A stretch of DNA of 33,858 nucleotides from an uncultured Clostridia bacterium (lineage in GTDB: Bacteria > Bacillota > Clostridia > Oscillospirales > Acutalibacteraceae): contig CALGUK010000006.1 in assembly GCA_937920235.1 (NCBI GenBank), positions 1-33,858 on the forward strand, in the 5' to 3' direction. The position numbers were made by a program, and so were the translations under genes. Below the pieces are notes generated by a model. It did not search any database, was not told where the DNA came from, and was given only the letters and a program-made list of their open reading frames with translations. This document shows positions 8,833 through 17,450 of the stretch, piece after piece (the stretch's first letter is position 1; each line of letters begins with the position of its first letter).

Positions 8833-10812
8833 ATGAAAAAGAAATATAAGATTATATTATCGGTTATCATTTCTGTTGCCCTTGTTATAATTCTCGGAAT
8901 TACTGATATAGTTCCTTATTTCGCAGTAATTCCCGATATGGTAAAGGTTGGAATTGATTATATATCTCTTAACAGATATGAAGATGCAATTAAGGAAAAG
9001 GACCTGGCTGATGAAATAATCAAATCGAAAAAGGAGATAACTCATCCTTTTGTTCTTGTTGATAAAGAAGCTTTTGACACGGTCCGCGCAGAATACCGTA
9101 CCGACGGTTTTACCCCATATACGAAATCATTGAGTAAATCTGTACTTGATAACGCAAAAGGTCTTCTTAATACTGAGGTTTATCCTGTTCTTGAATATGT
9201 GCTTGACGAGGAAGACAGTATACTTCCCATTTCACGCGAGGTATTTAACCGAATGATAATTCTCGGATATGCCTGGCAGATTACGGGTGAGGAAAAATAT
9301 GCAGCAAGAGCATGGCAGGAGCTTGAAAACGTATGCGGTTATAAAGATTGGTGCACCTCACATTTTCTTGCCACTGCAGAAATGGCTCTTGCCGTTTCCG
9401 TGGGATACGATTGGTTTTATGATTATCTGAGCAACGAACAAAAGGATTTATTGGAAAAAACCACCTGGGAATATGCCATAAATCCGGCGCTTAACAGCAA
9501 TCATTGGTTTACCTGGTCAAAAAACAACTGGAACAGTATATGCTATAGCGGTATAGGAATTGCTTGTATGACATTTTCTGAAGTTGATACGGAGAAATCT
9601 GCGGAATTTCTTCATATGTGTTACAAAAATATGCCGATAGCTTTTGAAAACTTCACTCCAGACGGTGTTTATGCTGAAGGTCCCGGTTACTGTCAATCAG
9701 GCATGAACTCCATAGTATTCTTCATTGCCTCCTCGAGAAATTATTTCGGAACGGATTTCGGGATATCGGAAATCGACGGTTTCAGACAGCTCGGATATTT
9801 TCCTGTGTATATAACCACCCCTACCGGCATGTTTAACTTCGGCGACAACAAAGCGGAAAAATGCTTTACTCCCGTTCTTCATTGGTATGCAACAGAATAT
9901 GATGCTCCGTTGCTTTCAGCATATCAATCAACAGATTTTCCCGAGGAATTTCAGATTAACACCTCAGAAAATACCGAGCGTAACGGAGGCGGAAAAGAAG
10001 ATGCACTTTCTTGCCTCTGGTACAACAGAGAATATGAAAATTCCGATTTTACAGACGAACCTCTGAGTCTTTGTCTCGATTCTGATGCAGGTCAGTCGCT
10101 TGTTCTGATGAGAAGCGGATATCTTGATAAAAACGATGTGTTCGCAGGAATCAAAGGAGGCTATAACTTCACAAATCACGGTGACCTTGACATAGGATCC
10201 TTTGTGTTTGATGCATTAGGTGAGCGCTGGGCTGAGGAATTGGGTCCCGGAGCATACGACGCTCCCGGTTACTTTATGAATCTTCCTGCAGGCAACAGAT
10301 GGCAGAATTACTGTAAGCGTGCCGAAGGACAGAACACGCTCGTTATTAATCCTAAAGTCACCCTCGATGATCAATACGCATTGGCCGAATGTGATTTTAT
10401 TGATTTCACCTCGGATGAAAACGGCGGCAAGGCCTTGCTGGATATGACAGATGCTTACCGAATGAACGGTGCCGTTGATGTTACACGCAGTTTTGAATTA
10501 TACAACGGCCGTACATCTCTCAGAATCACGGACAACATAAAATGCCTTGTCAAGAGCGAGATATATTGGTTTATGCATACAAAAGCGGAAATTAATGTTT
10601 CACAAGACGGTAAATCCGCAGTTCTGACAATAAACGGCAAGCAGATGAAGGCTGTTCTGCACGGCGACGGCGAGTTTTCGGTAATGAAAGCGGAGTCTAT
10701 TAACGGAAGGAACGAATACGACAACGAATACACCGATATAAACAAGCTTACGGTTCATTTGGAAAACGTGAAAAAGGCAGAAATATCAGTAACTCTTGAG
10801 CCACTGATATAA
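8833..10812 (+). CDS. Membrane-anchored heparinase II/III-like protein
   Basis: A 659-residue protein. Basic residues and a hydrophobic segment at about residues 6-33 form a signal anchor, so the enzyme domain should sit outside the membrane. An alpha-helical toroid region follows, then a beta-sandwich of the heparinase II/III type. Candidate catalytic groups follow the family pattern: an Asn in KNNWNS (N231/N232), a Tyr in YAEGPGY (Y280 or Y286) and a His in NHGDLDIGSF (H449). These enzymes cleave uronate-containing polysaccharides by beta-elimination, but substrate class cannot be assigned from motifs alone. The ATG at 8833 is preferred over the overlapping ATG at 8827 because AGGA (8821-8824) is then 8 bases away. 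It is the last gene of the xyl operon. No cohesin, dockerin or carbohydrate-binding repeat is visible. Confidence 0.82.
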   Translation: MKKKYKIILSVIISVALVIILGITDIVPYFAVIPDMVKVGIDYISLNRYEDAIKEKDLADEIIKSKKEITHPFVLVDKEAFDTVRAEYRTDGFTPYTKSLSKSVLDNAKGLLNTEVYPVLEYVLDEEDSILPISREVFNRMIILGYAWQITGEEKYAARAWQELENVCGYKDWCTSHFLATAEMALAVSVGYDWFYDYLSNEQKDLLEKTTWEYAINPALNSNHWFTWSKNNWNSICYSGIGIACMTFSEVDTEKSAEFLHMCYKNMPIAFENFTPDGVYAEGPGYCQSGMNSIVFFIASSRNYFGTDFGISEIDGFRQLGYFPVYITTPTGMFNFGDNKAEKCFTPVLHWYATEYDAPLLSAYQSTDFPEEFQINTSENTERNGGGKEDALSCLWYNREYENSDFTDEPLSLCLDSDAGQSLVLMRSGYLDKNDVFAGIKGGYNFTNHGDLDIGSFVFDALGERWAEELGPGAYDAPGYFMNLPAGNRWQNYCKRAEGQNTLVINPKVTLDDQYALAECDFIDFTSDENGGKALLDMTDAYRMNGAVDVTRSFELYNGRTSLRITDNIKCLVKSEIYWFMHTKAEINVSQDGKSAVLTINGKQMKAVLHGDGEFSVMKAESINGRNEYDNEYTDINKLTVHLENVKKAEISVTLEPLI

Positions 10813-10838
10813 GCAATAATATAATAATACATAAATAC

Positions 10839-10883
10839 AGCGGTGAGTGACTTCTTATAAACAGGTTGTCTCCCACCGCTTTT
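10839..10883 (+). terminator. Terminator between the convergent operons
   Basis: AGCGGTG (10839-10845) pairs with CACCGCT (10874-10880). The stem extends inward with two mismatches to 10851/10868 and is followed by TTTT. On the minus strand the same hairpin exists with only a weak T-tract, so it may serve both operons. The rest of 10813-10922 shows nothing else. Confidence 0.6.
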
Positions 10884-10922
10884 GCATTGTCTGAGCACTT
10901 TGCACGGAATTATGAAATTGTC

Positions 10923-12551
10923 TCAGCAGTTTATTATTTTACGGATTTTTCGGTCATACGACGAGCACAGTTCAAAGATTACCTCGTTATCGTTGAAGGT
11001 AAAATCGAGGCAATACACCGTAATCTCTTCAGCATCATATCCGTGGGGAAGATGCGAATATTCATTAATCTTAAGGCTAACCTTATGATTATCAAATAAA
11101 ATGTGTGTGTCACCGAGCACGACCTCATTTTCTCTGATTACAGGTTTTCGTAAGGTAATAAATCGGTCAATTACGGAAATTTTGTCATAAAGTTCTGCTT
11201 TGTCAATCAGCAGGACCGATTTATCTCTGCATATAAGGGTTCTTTGAAAAGATTTAAGCTTCTCCTCATCATATGCACCGGTAATATCTGCGGTGATTAC
11301 ATCGCTTTCATACTTACAGTTGACAGTGTATTTTTCTCCTGTTCCCTGCTCCTTTGAATTGATTATCGGAACACTGTGTCCCGATGATGAGTTACAGAAA
11401 ACACCATATCGTTTCTCGCTGAAATAGTCTTTTGAGTATCTTCCTGCACCGAGATCGCACAACACCTGACCGTCCTCATCGGCAAAAATAAATGAGCCCA
11501 GGTCGTTGTGGTTATGTGGTTCATCATTATTTCCGCCCTTAAAGGCAAGGGAATAGCCATCCTTGTGAATTATAATCTGATCTTTACCGATATAATTTTT
11601 AAGGCTTTCATTTTCGGTTTTTCTTTCATCCTTCCACACAGCCGTTCTGTATAAACACGGCCATTTGGTATTTCCGTCACGTATTGACATTCTGCTTTCG
11701 GGCAATAAATTTACATATCCCGGCAGTTTTTTTGAAAGGTAATACTGCAAGGCAATGTCGGCTTTTGTATTGATATCCGCATCTGAAAAGCTGACAACCG
11801 TATTGCCCTTCAGAAAAATTCTTTCAATATATCCTGCCGTTTTCTTCACCTTGATATTGTCAAAAAGGTCTGTTTTACCGTGTGAATATCTGAAAAGCAG
11901 GTCAGCAAAATAGGTAAACGACGAAAATCCGTACAGCCAATACTCTGCCCCCTCCATACAGGTGCCGTCATCGGAAAATCCGTCAATATAGCATCGGAGC
12001 GTTTCAAGAATCCTCGTTTTTTGATTTTCAAACTCCTCCGGGAAAAGATATATAAGTGTTCCTCCCGTAAACGCACCGCATACAGATGCCCAATTCATAC
12101 GGCAGGTTTCCCACCAAAATTTATGTTCCTTATAATTTTTTACAAGTCTTTTTTCAATCTCGATTTTTATCCTGCATTTTGTATCTGATGACAGCTTATC
12201 CTCAAATACCGTATTAATTTCCGCAAGCGTGAACGAAGTTTCAGCCGCAAACAGATCAATTGTTTTTTCGTCATCTTCCTTTATACCCGAGGTATGTGCA
12301 GGTAAAGCCCAGCAATATTCATCGCAAACGGCAATAATTATTCTTTCAAGCTGAGGAATAAAGCTCTCATCAGACAAGGCAAGAAAAGCGCAGGAGGATA
12401 AAAAATCCCTGCGCCTGAAATAAAGCTTTTCAAAATCCTGTCTGTTACCCGTCTGATAGTATTTATTACGTTCTTCAGTCGGAAATGGCAAAAGATTATC
12501 TGCTGAGCTCTGATTATACAATTGTTTCACATATTCGTTCAATGAAATCAT
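10923..12551 (-). CDS. Cytoplasmic heparinase II/III-like protein
   Basis: A 542-residue relative of the heparinase II/III fold without a signal peptide or membrane segment. It has a helical N-terminal half with RMNWASVCG (candidate Asn N153) and EGAEYWLYG (candidate Tyr Y204). The beta-sandwich half carries NHNDLGSFIF (H346/H348), followed by a DLGAGRYSKDYF block typical of the family. It should act on an imported oligosaccharide inside the cell. The ATG at 12551 lies 4 bases after the stop of the alpha/beta hydrolase gene; the frame also opens at TTG 12575, which would overlap. It is the last gene of the nine-gene minus-strand operon. Its relation to the anchored family member at 8833 is distant, so these are not recent duplicates. 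Confidence 0.83.
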   Translation of the reverse strand: MISLNEYVKQLYNQSSADNLLPFPTEERNKYYQTGNRQDFEKLYFRRRDFLSSCAFLALSDESFIPQLERIIIAVCDEYCWALPAHTSGIKEDDEKTIDLFAAETSFTLAEINTVFEDKLSSDTKCRIKIEIEKRLVKNYKEHKFWWETCRMNWASVCGAFTGGTLIYLFPEEFENQKTRILETLRCYIDGFSDDGTCMEGAEYWLYGFSSFTYFADLLFRYSHGKTDLFDNIKVKKTAGYIERIFLKGNTVVSFSDADINTKADIALQYYLSKKLPGYVNLLPESRMSIRDGNTKWPCLYRTAVWKDERKTENESLKNYIGKDQIIIHKDGYSLAFKGGNNDEPHNHNDLGSFIFADEDGQVLCDLGAGRYSKDYFSEKRYGVFCNSSSGHSVPIINSKEQGTGEKYTVNCKYESDVITADITGAYDEEKLKSFQRTLICRDKSVLLIDKAELYDKISVIDRFITLRKPVIRENEVVLGDTHILFDNHKVSLKINEYSHLPHGYDAEEITVYCLDFTFNDNEVIFELCSSYDRKIRKIINC

Positions 12552-12555
12552 AATA

Positions 12556-13596
12556 TCACTCTGAAAGAAAATCAAAAGACTTTTTGCCGCTTACGGAATG
12601 TTTTCCGTTAAATATATCAATATGCAGGTTTGTTTCCGCCCCCATAAGCAAATACACCTTCCGGATTTTTTTGTGAGCGTTAAGACTTGCTTCAATGGGA
12701 AAAAGCTTATCCTTTGTGCCCGACTCGATTAGCAGTTCGCGTGGTGCAAGCGAGCAGGCAAAATCATATATTTCTCCCGTTTGAAGAATACCCGGAATGT
12801 AATTATCAGGACAATGCCATACAGAGAGAATACTGTCGCGGAAAGAATTTACATAGCCGCTGATAACGGTTTTTTTAAATCTGTCATCCAGCACGGATGC
12901 ATAAAGTGCCGTCAATCCTCCGCCGGAAATTCCCATACAAGAGATTTTTTCACAATCGACATTCTCCTGAGCCGCAAGGATTTCCGCACAGGTAATTGCC
13001 TGGAACACCCTCATTGAAGCAACCGTCAGACCATGTGGCAACAAATGATGTGACAGCTCATCACAGGAGCTTATATAAAACGGCTTGATAAGGTCCTTTC
13101 CGAGCCTTGCTTCACCAAATCCGAACAATTCGGGAGCAATCACCGTGCATCCGCGTTCTGCAAGCTCAACCGCAAAGTTCTTCTGATAATTGTCGATATA
13201 CGGTAAAAGCTTCTTGTTGCCGTGCTTACTGATATTAAGAATATGTCGTACACCGTATCCGTGACCGCAAAGCGCCACAACTCCCGGTGAGTTTCTTTCA
13301 CTTTTAACAGGTGTAAGAAGATAATAAGCCATATTAAGTCCGCGGCAAATTTCAACGGAATATTTCTGCAATGTATAATTCTTGTATTCAAGAGCTTTTC
13401 CGATTTTTTTAGGAATAAGTTTTTCTGTTTTTCCGGGTATTGCATCCATATTGAAAATCTGCCGTGCTTTCGATTTTATATCTTCACATATCGCCAAAGC
13501 TTCTTCGCCCGAGGTGACCTTTTCAAACGGATCTGAATATGTATTTTCATAAAGAGCTTTCATAAATTCGTCGGGAGAATACGGACTTGTTATCAT
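12556..13596 (-). CDS. Alpha/beta hydrolase, possible sugar-ester esterase
   Basis: A 346-residue serine hydrolase. Visible are an HGYG oxyanion block (GHGYGVRH, about residues 111-118), the nucleophile elbow GISGGG (S224), an acidic residue in SGTKDKLFP (D296) and a C-terminal His in GKHSVSG (H333). The architecture resembles the large acetyl-xylan-esterase/dienelactone-hydrolase type (Abhydrolase_7-like). There is no signal peptide. GAGG-type Shine-Dalgarno (13605-13608) is 8 bases from the ATG at 13596; the open frame begins at GTG 13605. Its position between a GH3 glycosidase and a heparinase-like gene suggests removal of acetyl or other ester groups from an imported glycan (inference). 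Peptidase or lactonase activity is not excluded. Confidence 0.78.
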   Translation of the reverse strand: MITSPYSPDEFMKALYENTYSDPFEKVTSGEEALAICEDIKSKARQIFNMDAIPGKTEKLIPKKIGKALEYKNYTLQKYSVEICRGLNMAYYLLTPVKSERNSPGVVALCGHGYGVRHILNISKHGNKKLLPYIDNYQKNFAVELAERGCTVIAPELFGFGEARLGKDLIKPFYISSCDELSHHLLPHGLTVASMRVFQAITCAEILAAQENVDCEKISCMGISGGGLTALYASVLDDRFKKTVISGYVNSFRDSILSVWHCPDNYIPGILQTGEIYDFACSLAPRELLIESGTKDKLFPIEASLNAHKKIRKVYLLMGAETNLHIDIFNGKHSVSGKKSFDFLSE

Positions 13597-13608
13597 TATC
13601 AGCACCTC

Positions 13609-15678
13609 TTAAAACACAAGTTTTCCTATTTCGCTAACATTTTTACTGTTGTTTCCTACAAAAACGGTATAGCAAGCATCAAGCTCCCAATCTTCCTTAT
13701 CAGGATTATAAAACCTGATATCGTCAATATTCACGCTTATTTCAGCACTTACTTTTTCGCCTGCTTTGACGCTTATTCTCTTATATCCTTTAAGCAGTTT
13801 TACAGGACGGTCAGCCTCCTTACTGCTTCCTGCAACATAAATCTGCACAACCTCATCGCCGTCAACCGTTCCGATATTTTCAACGTCTGCCGTTACCGTT
13901 ACAACATTATCATTCTGCAAAACCTTACCGTCTGTAATCTTAAATTCCGTATATGAGAGGCCGAAGCCGAACGGAAATTCGGGTTCAATTCCCTTTTTAT
14001 CAAGAAGAGTATATCCGTGATAATACCCGTACTCTATTTTCTTATTTTCGCTTCCGATATGCAGAAATGACGGATAATCACCTTCACATTTTGCAATAGT
14101 GAATGGTAGTTTACCACCCGGAGTAACCTTACCGCTGATAATATCTGCAAGCGCATTTCCGCCCTCAAGGCCGCTGTAGAATGAGAAGAGAACGGCATCG
14201 GCATCCTCTATCCATTCGTTTATGACATAAGCACTTCCGCCCATAACATTGACTATAAGCTTTTTACCGGTACCTGAAAGAGCCTTAATAAGCTTGACAT
14301 CCTCCGGAGGAAGTCTGAGATTTGCTCTGTCACCGCCCGAACCTGTAGGCTTCTTCTTGATATTACCGAGATTGACAAGATATTCGCCCTCCTGAAGCCA
14401 ATCACTTCCCACACAAGCGATAACATATTCGCTATCTTTTGCGATTTCAACAGCTTTTGTCGGCTCACATCCGTTATAAAGAGAGACGTTTTTCTCACCG
14501 AAGCAGTTTTTTATTCCCTCGTATGCCGTAACCGTGTATGTGCTGTAAACATTACTGCTGCCGTGATCACCGACATTGATTTTATCAGCATATCTGCCGA
14601 TGACGGCAATTTTTTTGTTTTCCGGAACGGGAAGAACATTATCTCGGTTTTTGAGAAGAACCATTCCTTTTCCTGCAACCTTTCGTGCAAGAGTTGCATG
14701 TTCCTTTGACATTATTACCGATTTAGGCTGTTGCTTATGTTTGGGGAGCGTAGTTATCAAGGCCGTAATAACACGCTGAACACTCACATCGAGATCTTTT
14801 TCCGTGATTTTTCCTTTTTTAAGCTCGTATCCGAGCAACGCATAGCGGAAAACATATGGCATTTCCACATCCATTCCCGCTTTGAGACTTCTTGCTCCGT
14901 CGTAAATTCCGTAAAAGAAATCAGAAAGTGAAAATCCTTCAAAGCCCCATTTGTCTCTCAAAATATCAATCAGCAATTCTCGGTTTTCACAGCAATATGT
15001 ACCGTTCACCTTGTTATATGCTCCCATTATGGACATAGCACCTGCATCAATACATCTTTTGAAATGAGGCAGATAAACCTCATGAAGCGTTCTTTCATCT
15101 GCCACGGCATCCACCGAAAAACGCAGATCCTCTATGCTGTTGAGGGCATAATGCTTGGGGCAAGCGATTATCCCGTTATCCTGCATTGCACGGGTTAAGG
15201 CTTCTCCCATTTTGCCGAGCAAAAACGGATCCTCACCGTAGGTTTCCTGCGCTCTTCCCCACATCGGATTGCGAAGAAGATTTATGCATATACCCGCAAA
15301 TAGATTTGCGCCGAGAGCCGTAGCCTCTTTGGCAAAAACCTCTCCTACTTCATATTCAAGCTCATCGTCAAAGGTTGCACCTCTGAGCATTGAAACGGGA
15401 AAACAAGTGCATTTTCCCATAACGATTCCCCTCGGACCGTCTGTAAACAGTACGGGCGGAATACCGAGTCTTTTACAGCCACCTGCAGGATATGCCTCAC
15501 CGTTATAATATCTGCCCTTTGTAAGAGTGTTTTTGATAGTTACACCCATTGCATGACCCTGAAGCATTTTTATTTTTTCCTTTACGGTCATTTCCGCCGT
15601 TAAATCCTTTGCCAGACTTTTTGCAGTTTCAATTGTAGGATTTGCTTTATAAAGTTCAAGTGCTGTGTTGAAATTCAT
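13609..15678 (-). CDS. Glycoside hydrolase family 3 beta-glycosidase
   Basis: A 689-residue GH3 enzyme with three domains: an N-terminal TIM barrel with KH (about 175) and the nucleophile in LSDFFYGIYDGA (D253), a C-terminal alpha/beta sandwich, and a fibronectin-III-like domain after FPFGFGLSYTEF. It lacks a signal peptide, so it should hydrolyse non-reducing-end beta-linked glucose, xylose or related sugars from imported substrates. The acid/base region reads QEGEYLVN, and the usual DR-x2-L-x-LP block follows only after about 15 extra residues, an insertion compared with the common EGEG-x-DR arrangement. With xylAB next door, beta-xylosidase is a reasonable guess, but GH3 specificity is not readable from motifs. 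The start is supported by AGGAG just upstream. Confidence 0.93.
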   Translation of the reverse strand: MNFNTALELYKANPTIETAKSLAKDLTAEMTVKEKIKMLQGHAMGVTIKNTLTKGRYYNGEAYPAGGCKRLGIPPVLFTDGPRGIVMGKCTCFPVSMLRGATFDDELEYEVGEVFAKEATALGANLFAGICINLLRNPMWGRAQETYGEDPFLLGKMGEALTRAMQDNGIIACPKHYALNSIEDLRFSVDAVADERTLHEVYLPHFKRCIDAGAMSIMGAYNKVNGTYCCENRELLIDILRDKWGFEGFSLSDFFYGIYDGARSLKAGMDVEMPYVFRYALLGYELKKGKITEKDLDVSVQRVITALITTLPKHKQQPKSVIMSKEHATLARKVAGKGMVLLKNRDNVLPVPENKKIAVIGRYADKINVGDHGSSNVYSTYTVTAYEGIKNCFGEKNVSLYNGCEPTKAVEIAKDSEYVIACVGSDWLQEGEYLVNLGNIKKKPTGSGGDRANLRLPPEDVKLIKALSGTGKKLIVNVMGGSAYVINEWIEDADAVLFSFYSGLEGGNALADIISGKVTPGGKLPFTIAKCEGDYPSFLHIGSENKKIEYGYYHGYTLLDKKGIEPEFPFGFGLSYTEFKITDGKVLQNDNVVTVTADVENIGTVDGDEVVQIYVAGSSKEADRPVKLLKGYKRISVKAGEKVSAEISVNIDDIRFYNPDKEDWELDACYTVFVGNNSKNVSEIGKLVF

Positions 15679-15692
15679 ATTTTTTCTCTCCT

Positions 15693-16688
15693 CTATGCCA
15701 TTGTTTCAAGCATCTTAAGCGTTACCTCGTAATCCGTATCTTTTCCGTTAAGGTAATTTTCAAGCTGTTCTGTCATATAATATGCCATTCTCTGAGTTTC
15801 CTTACCCATACTGCCTGCAATATGCGGTGTTATAACAGCATTCGGACACCAGAACAACGGATTTATATATGGGAAATACTCCTTTTTCAATACATCTAAG
15901 ACAGCCGTCCTCGACGGATGAAGTATAAGACTTTTTACAAGAGCCCACTCATTTACCTGCGCGCCTCTTCCCGTATTGATAAAAACCGAATATTTTTTCA
16001 TAAGTCGGAAATATTTTCCGTCAAAGATATTATTCAGTTCTTTTTTGTTTGCCAAATGATTGCTGATTACATCGCACTCTCTGAACAATTCTTCAAGACT
16101 TACAAGCTTTACTCCGAGGTCTTCTGCTTTTTGTCTGCTGACAAACGGATCATAAGCCAGAACCTCAACATCAAGGGATTGCAACCGTTCAGCCACCATA
16201 CTGCCTATGGAACCGAGTCCGACAAGTCCGATTTTTGTTCCGAAATTACCGGGAGTGCTGTTTCCGAATTTTACTGCTGACGGAAATGCAAGTCTGAAGC
16301 GCTTTGAAGCCTGATAAAAGCCTTTCGTTGCAAGCACAATCTGTGAGAATGTATACTCCGCAACCGGAACGGCATTCGCCGCAAATGCGCTGAAAACCCG
16401 CACCCCGCAGTTAAGAAACGGCTTTGCAAACGCTTGAACAGAGCCGGCGCTGTAAAAAAGCATTTTAAGATCCGGCATATATTCTCTTATTTCTTCTTCC
16501 GTGAAGCACGGCATTCCCCATGTGGAAAATGCGATTTCACAGCCGTTCAGAAACTCTTTATAATTTTTGATGTTTTCCTTGCTTATCCGTGGCGAAAGTT
16601 CACCTAACGAGCTTAACTTTTTCATTACCTCGTCTGTATAAACTCTTGAAAAATTATATTGACTGTTTCCGAGCAATGCAATTTTCAT
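15693..16688 (-). CDS. D-2-hydroxyacid dehydrogenase family protein
   Basis: A 331-residue NAD(P)-dependent oxidoreductase that interconverts a 2-hydroxy acid and a 2-keto acid. The dinucleotide motif is GLGSIG (157-162). The complete catalytic triad is present: R241 in NTGRGAQVNE, E270 in LDVLKKE at the expected 29-residue spacing, and H289 in ITPHIAGS. GAGGGTG precedes the ATG by 7 bases. The gene sits between GH3 and a sugar-isomerase-like gene, so a sugar-acid product is a plausible substrate (inference). Glyoxylate/hydroxypyruvate or phosphoglycerate dehydrogenase roles are alternatives, but neither a phosphoserine pathway gene nor an ACT domain is present. Confidence 0.88.
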   Translation of the reverse strand: MKIALLGNSQYNFSRVYTDEVMKKLSSLGELSPRISKENIKNYKEFLNGCEIAFSTWGMPCFTEEEIREYMPDLKMLFYSAGSVQAFAKPFLNCGVRVFSAFAANAVPVAEYTFSQIVLATKGFYQASKRFRLAFPSAVKFGNSTPGNFGTKIGLVGLGSIGSMVAERLQSLDVEVLAYDPFVSRQKAEDLGVKLVSLEELFRECDVISNHLANKKELNNIFDGKYFRLMKKYSVFINTGRGAQVNEWALVKSLILHPSRTAVLDVLKKEYFPYINPLFWCPNAVITPHIAGSMGKETQRMAYYMTEQLENYLNGKDTDYEVTLKMLETMA

Positions 16689-16698
16689 GTAATCACCC

Positions 16699-17442
16699 TC
16701 AATAGCTTTTTAATTTACGCACATCCTCTGAAAAGGCTTTTTCATCCGAGTTCTTTGTAAATTCAAGAAGAACAATGCCGTCAAAATCTTTTGAAATCAT
16801 TTTTTTTAACAAATTATCCAGATAGTTTTTGTCCTTTTTTCTGAACATCTGCTCACGCTTGAGATCTGAATAGGAAACGTGCATATTCAAAATAAAATCA
16901 AAGGTTCTGTCAATTCGGTCAAGATCATATTCCATTCTGAAATATCTTGACTGAAAATAAGTTCTGAAATTATCCCTGCTCAGGTCCTTGCGGAATTTTA
17001 TAATTGCCTCTGTATTGTTGTTAAATGTATTGTCGTGACACTCGGGAGAAACTATTATTCCGTATTCCTTTGCCGTATCGCAAATGCTTTTGCAGTCGTC
17101 AAGCAAAAGCTCATATTCCTCTGTATTGGTTTTTTCGCTGTCTTTTTTACCGAGCCATACACGGATTGACTCAGCACCCATTATCTCAGCGTTTTTACAA
17201 AGTGCTCTCCACTCATCCGCCTTACAGCTTCCTACAGAATAATAGCTTCCGTAAGAACAGATTTTTATTCCGGCTTCATCACACAGCGCTTTTGCTTTAC
17301 GTGCATCTGACTCTGTCTTAACATGAACATCCGAGCCCCACTCTATATATTCAACTTTTTCTTTTTTACATATTTCCGCAATCTCTTCCATTGTTTTGTT
17401 GCGGAACGTGACACTCGCCACACCTATTTTGAGATTACCCAT
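16699..17442 (-). CDS. Xylose-isomerase-like TIM-barrel protein
   Basis: A 247-residue member of the AP-endonuclease-2/sugar phosphate isomerase-epimerase superfamily. Barrel strands include KIGVASVTF, VEYIEWGSD, KICSYGSYY and ESIRVWLG. Candidate metal ligands are the Glu in VSPECHDN, the His in LNMHVSYSD and the C-terminal Glu in VLLEF. It might isomerise or epimerise a sugar or keto-sugar. Some members of this superfamily catalyse other chemistry on oxidised glycosides. It is not a second xylose isomerase, because it is far shorter and lacks that family's blocks. Its ribosome-binding site AAGG lies over the stop of the transporter gene, so translation is coupled. Confidence 0.8.
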   Translation of the reverse strand: MGNLKIGVASVTFRNKTMEEIAEICKKEKVEYIEWGSDVHVKTESDARKAKALCDEAGIKICSYGSYYSVGSCKADEWRALCKNAEIMGAESIRVWLGKKDSEKTNTEEYELLLDDCKSICDTAKEYGIIVSPECHDNTFNNNTEAIIKFRKDLSRDNFRTYFQSRYFRMEYDLDRIDRTFDFILNMHVSYSDLKREQMFRKKDKNYLDNLLKKMISKDFDGIVLLEFTKNSDEKAFSEDVRKLKSY

Positions 17443-17450
17443 ATTACACC

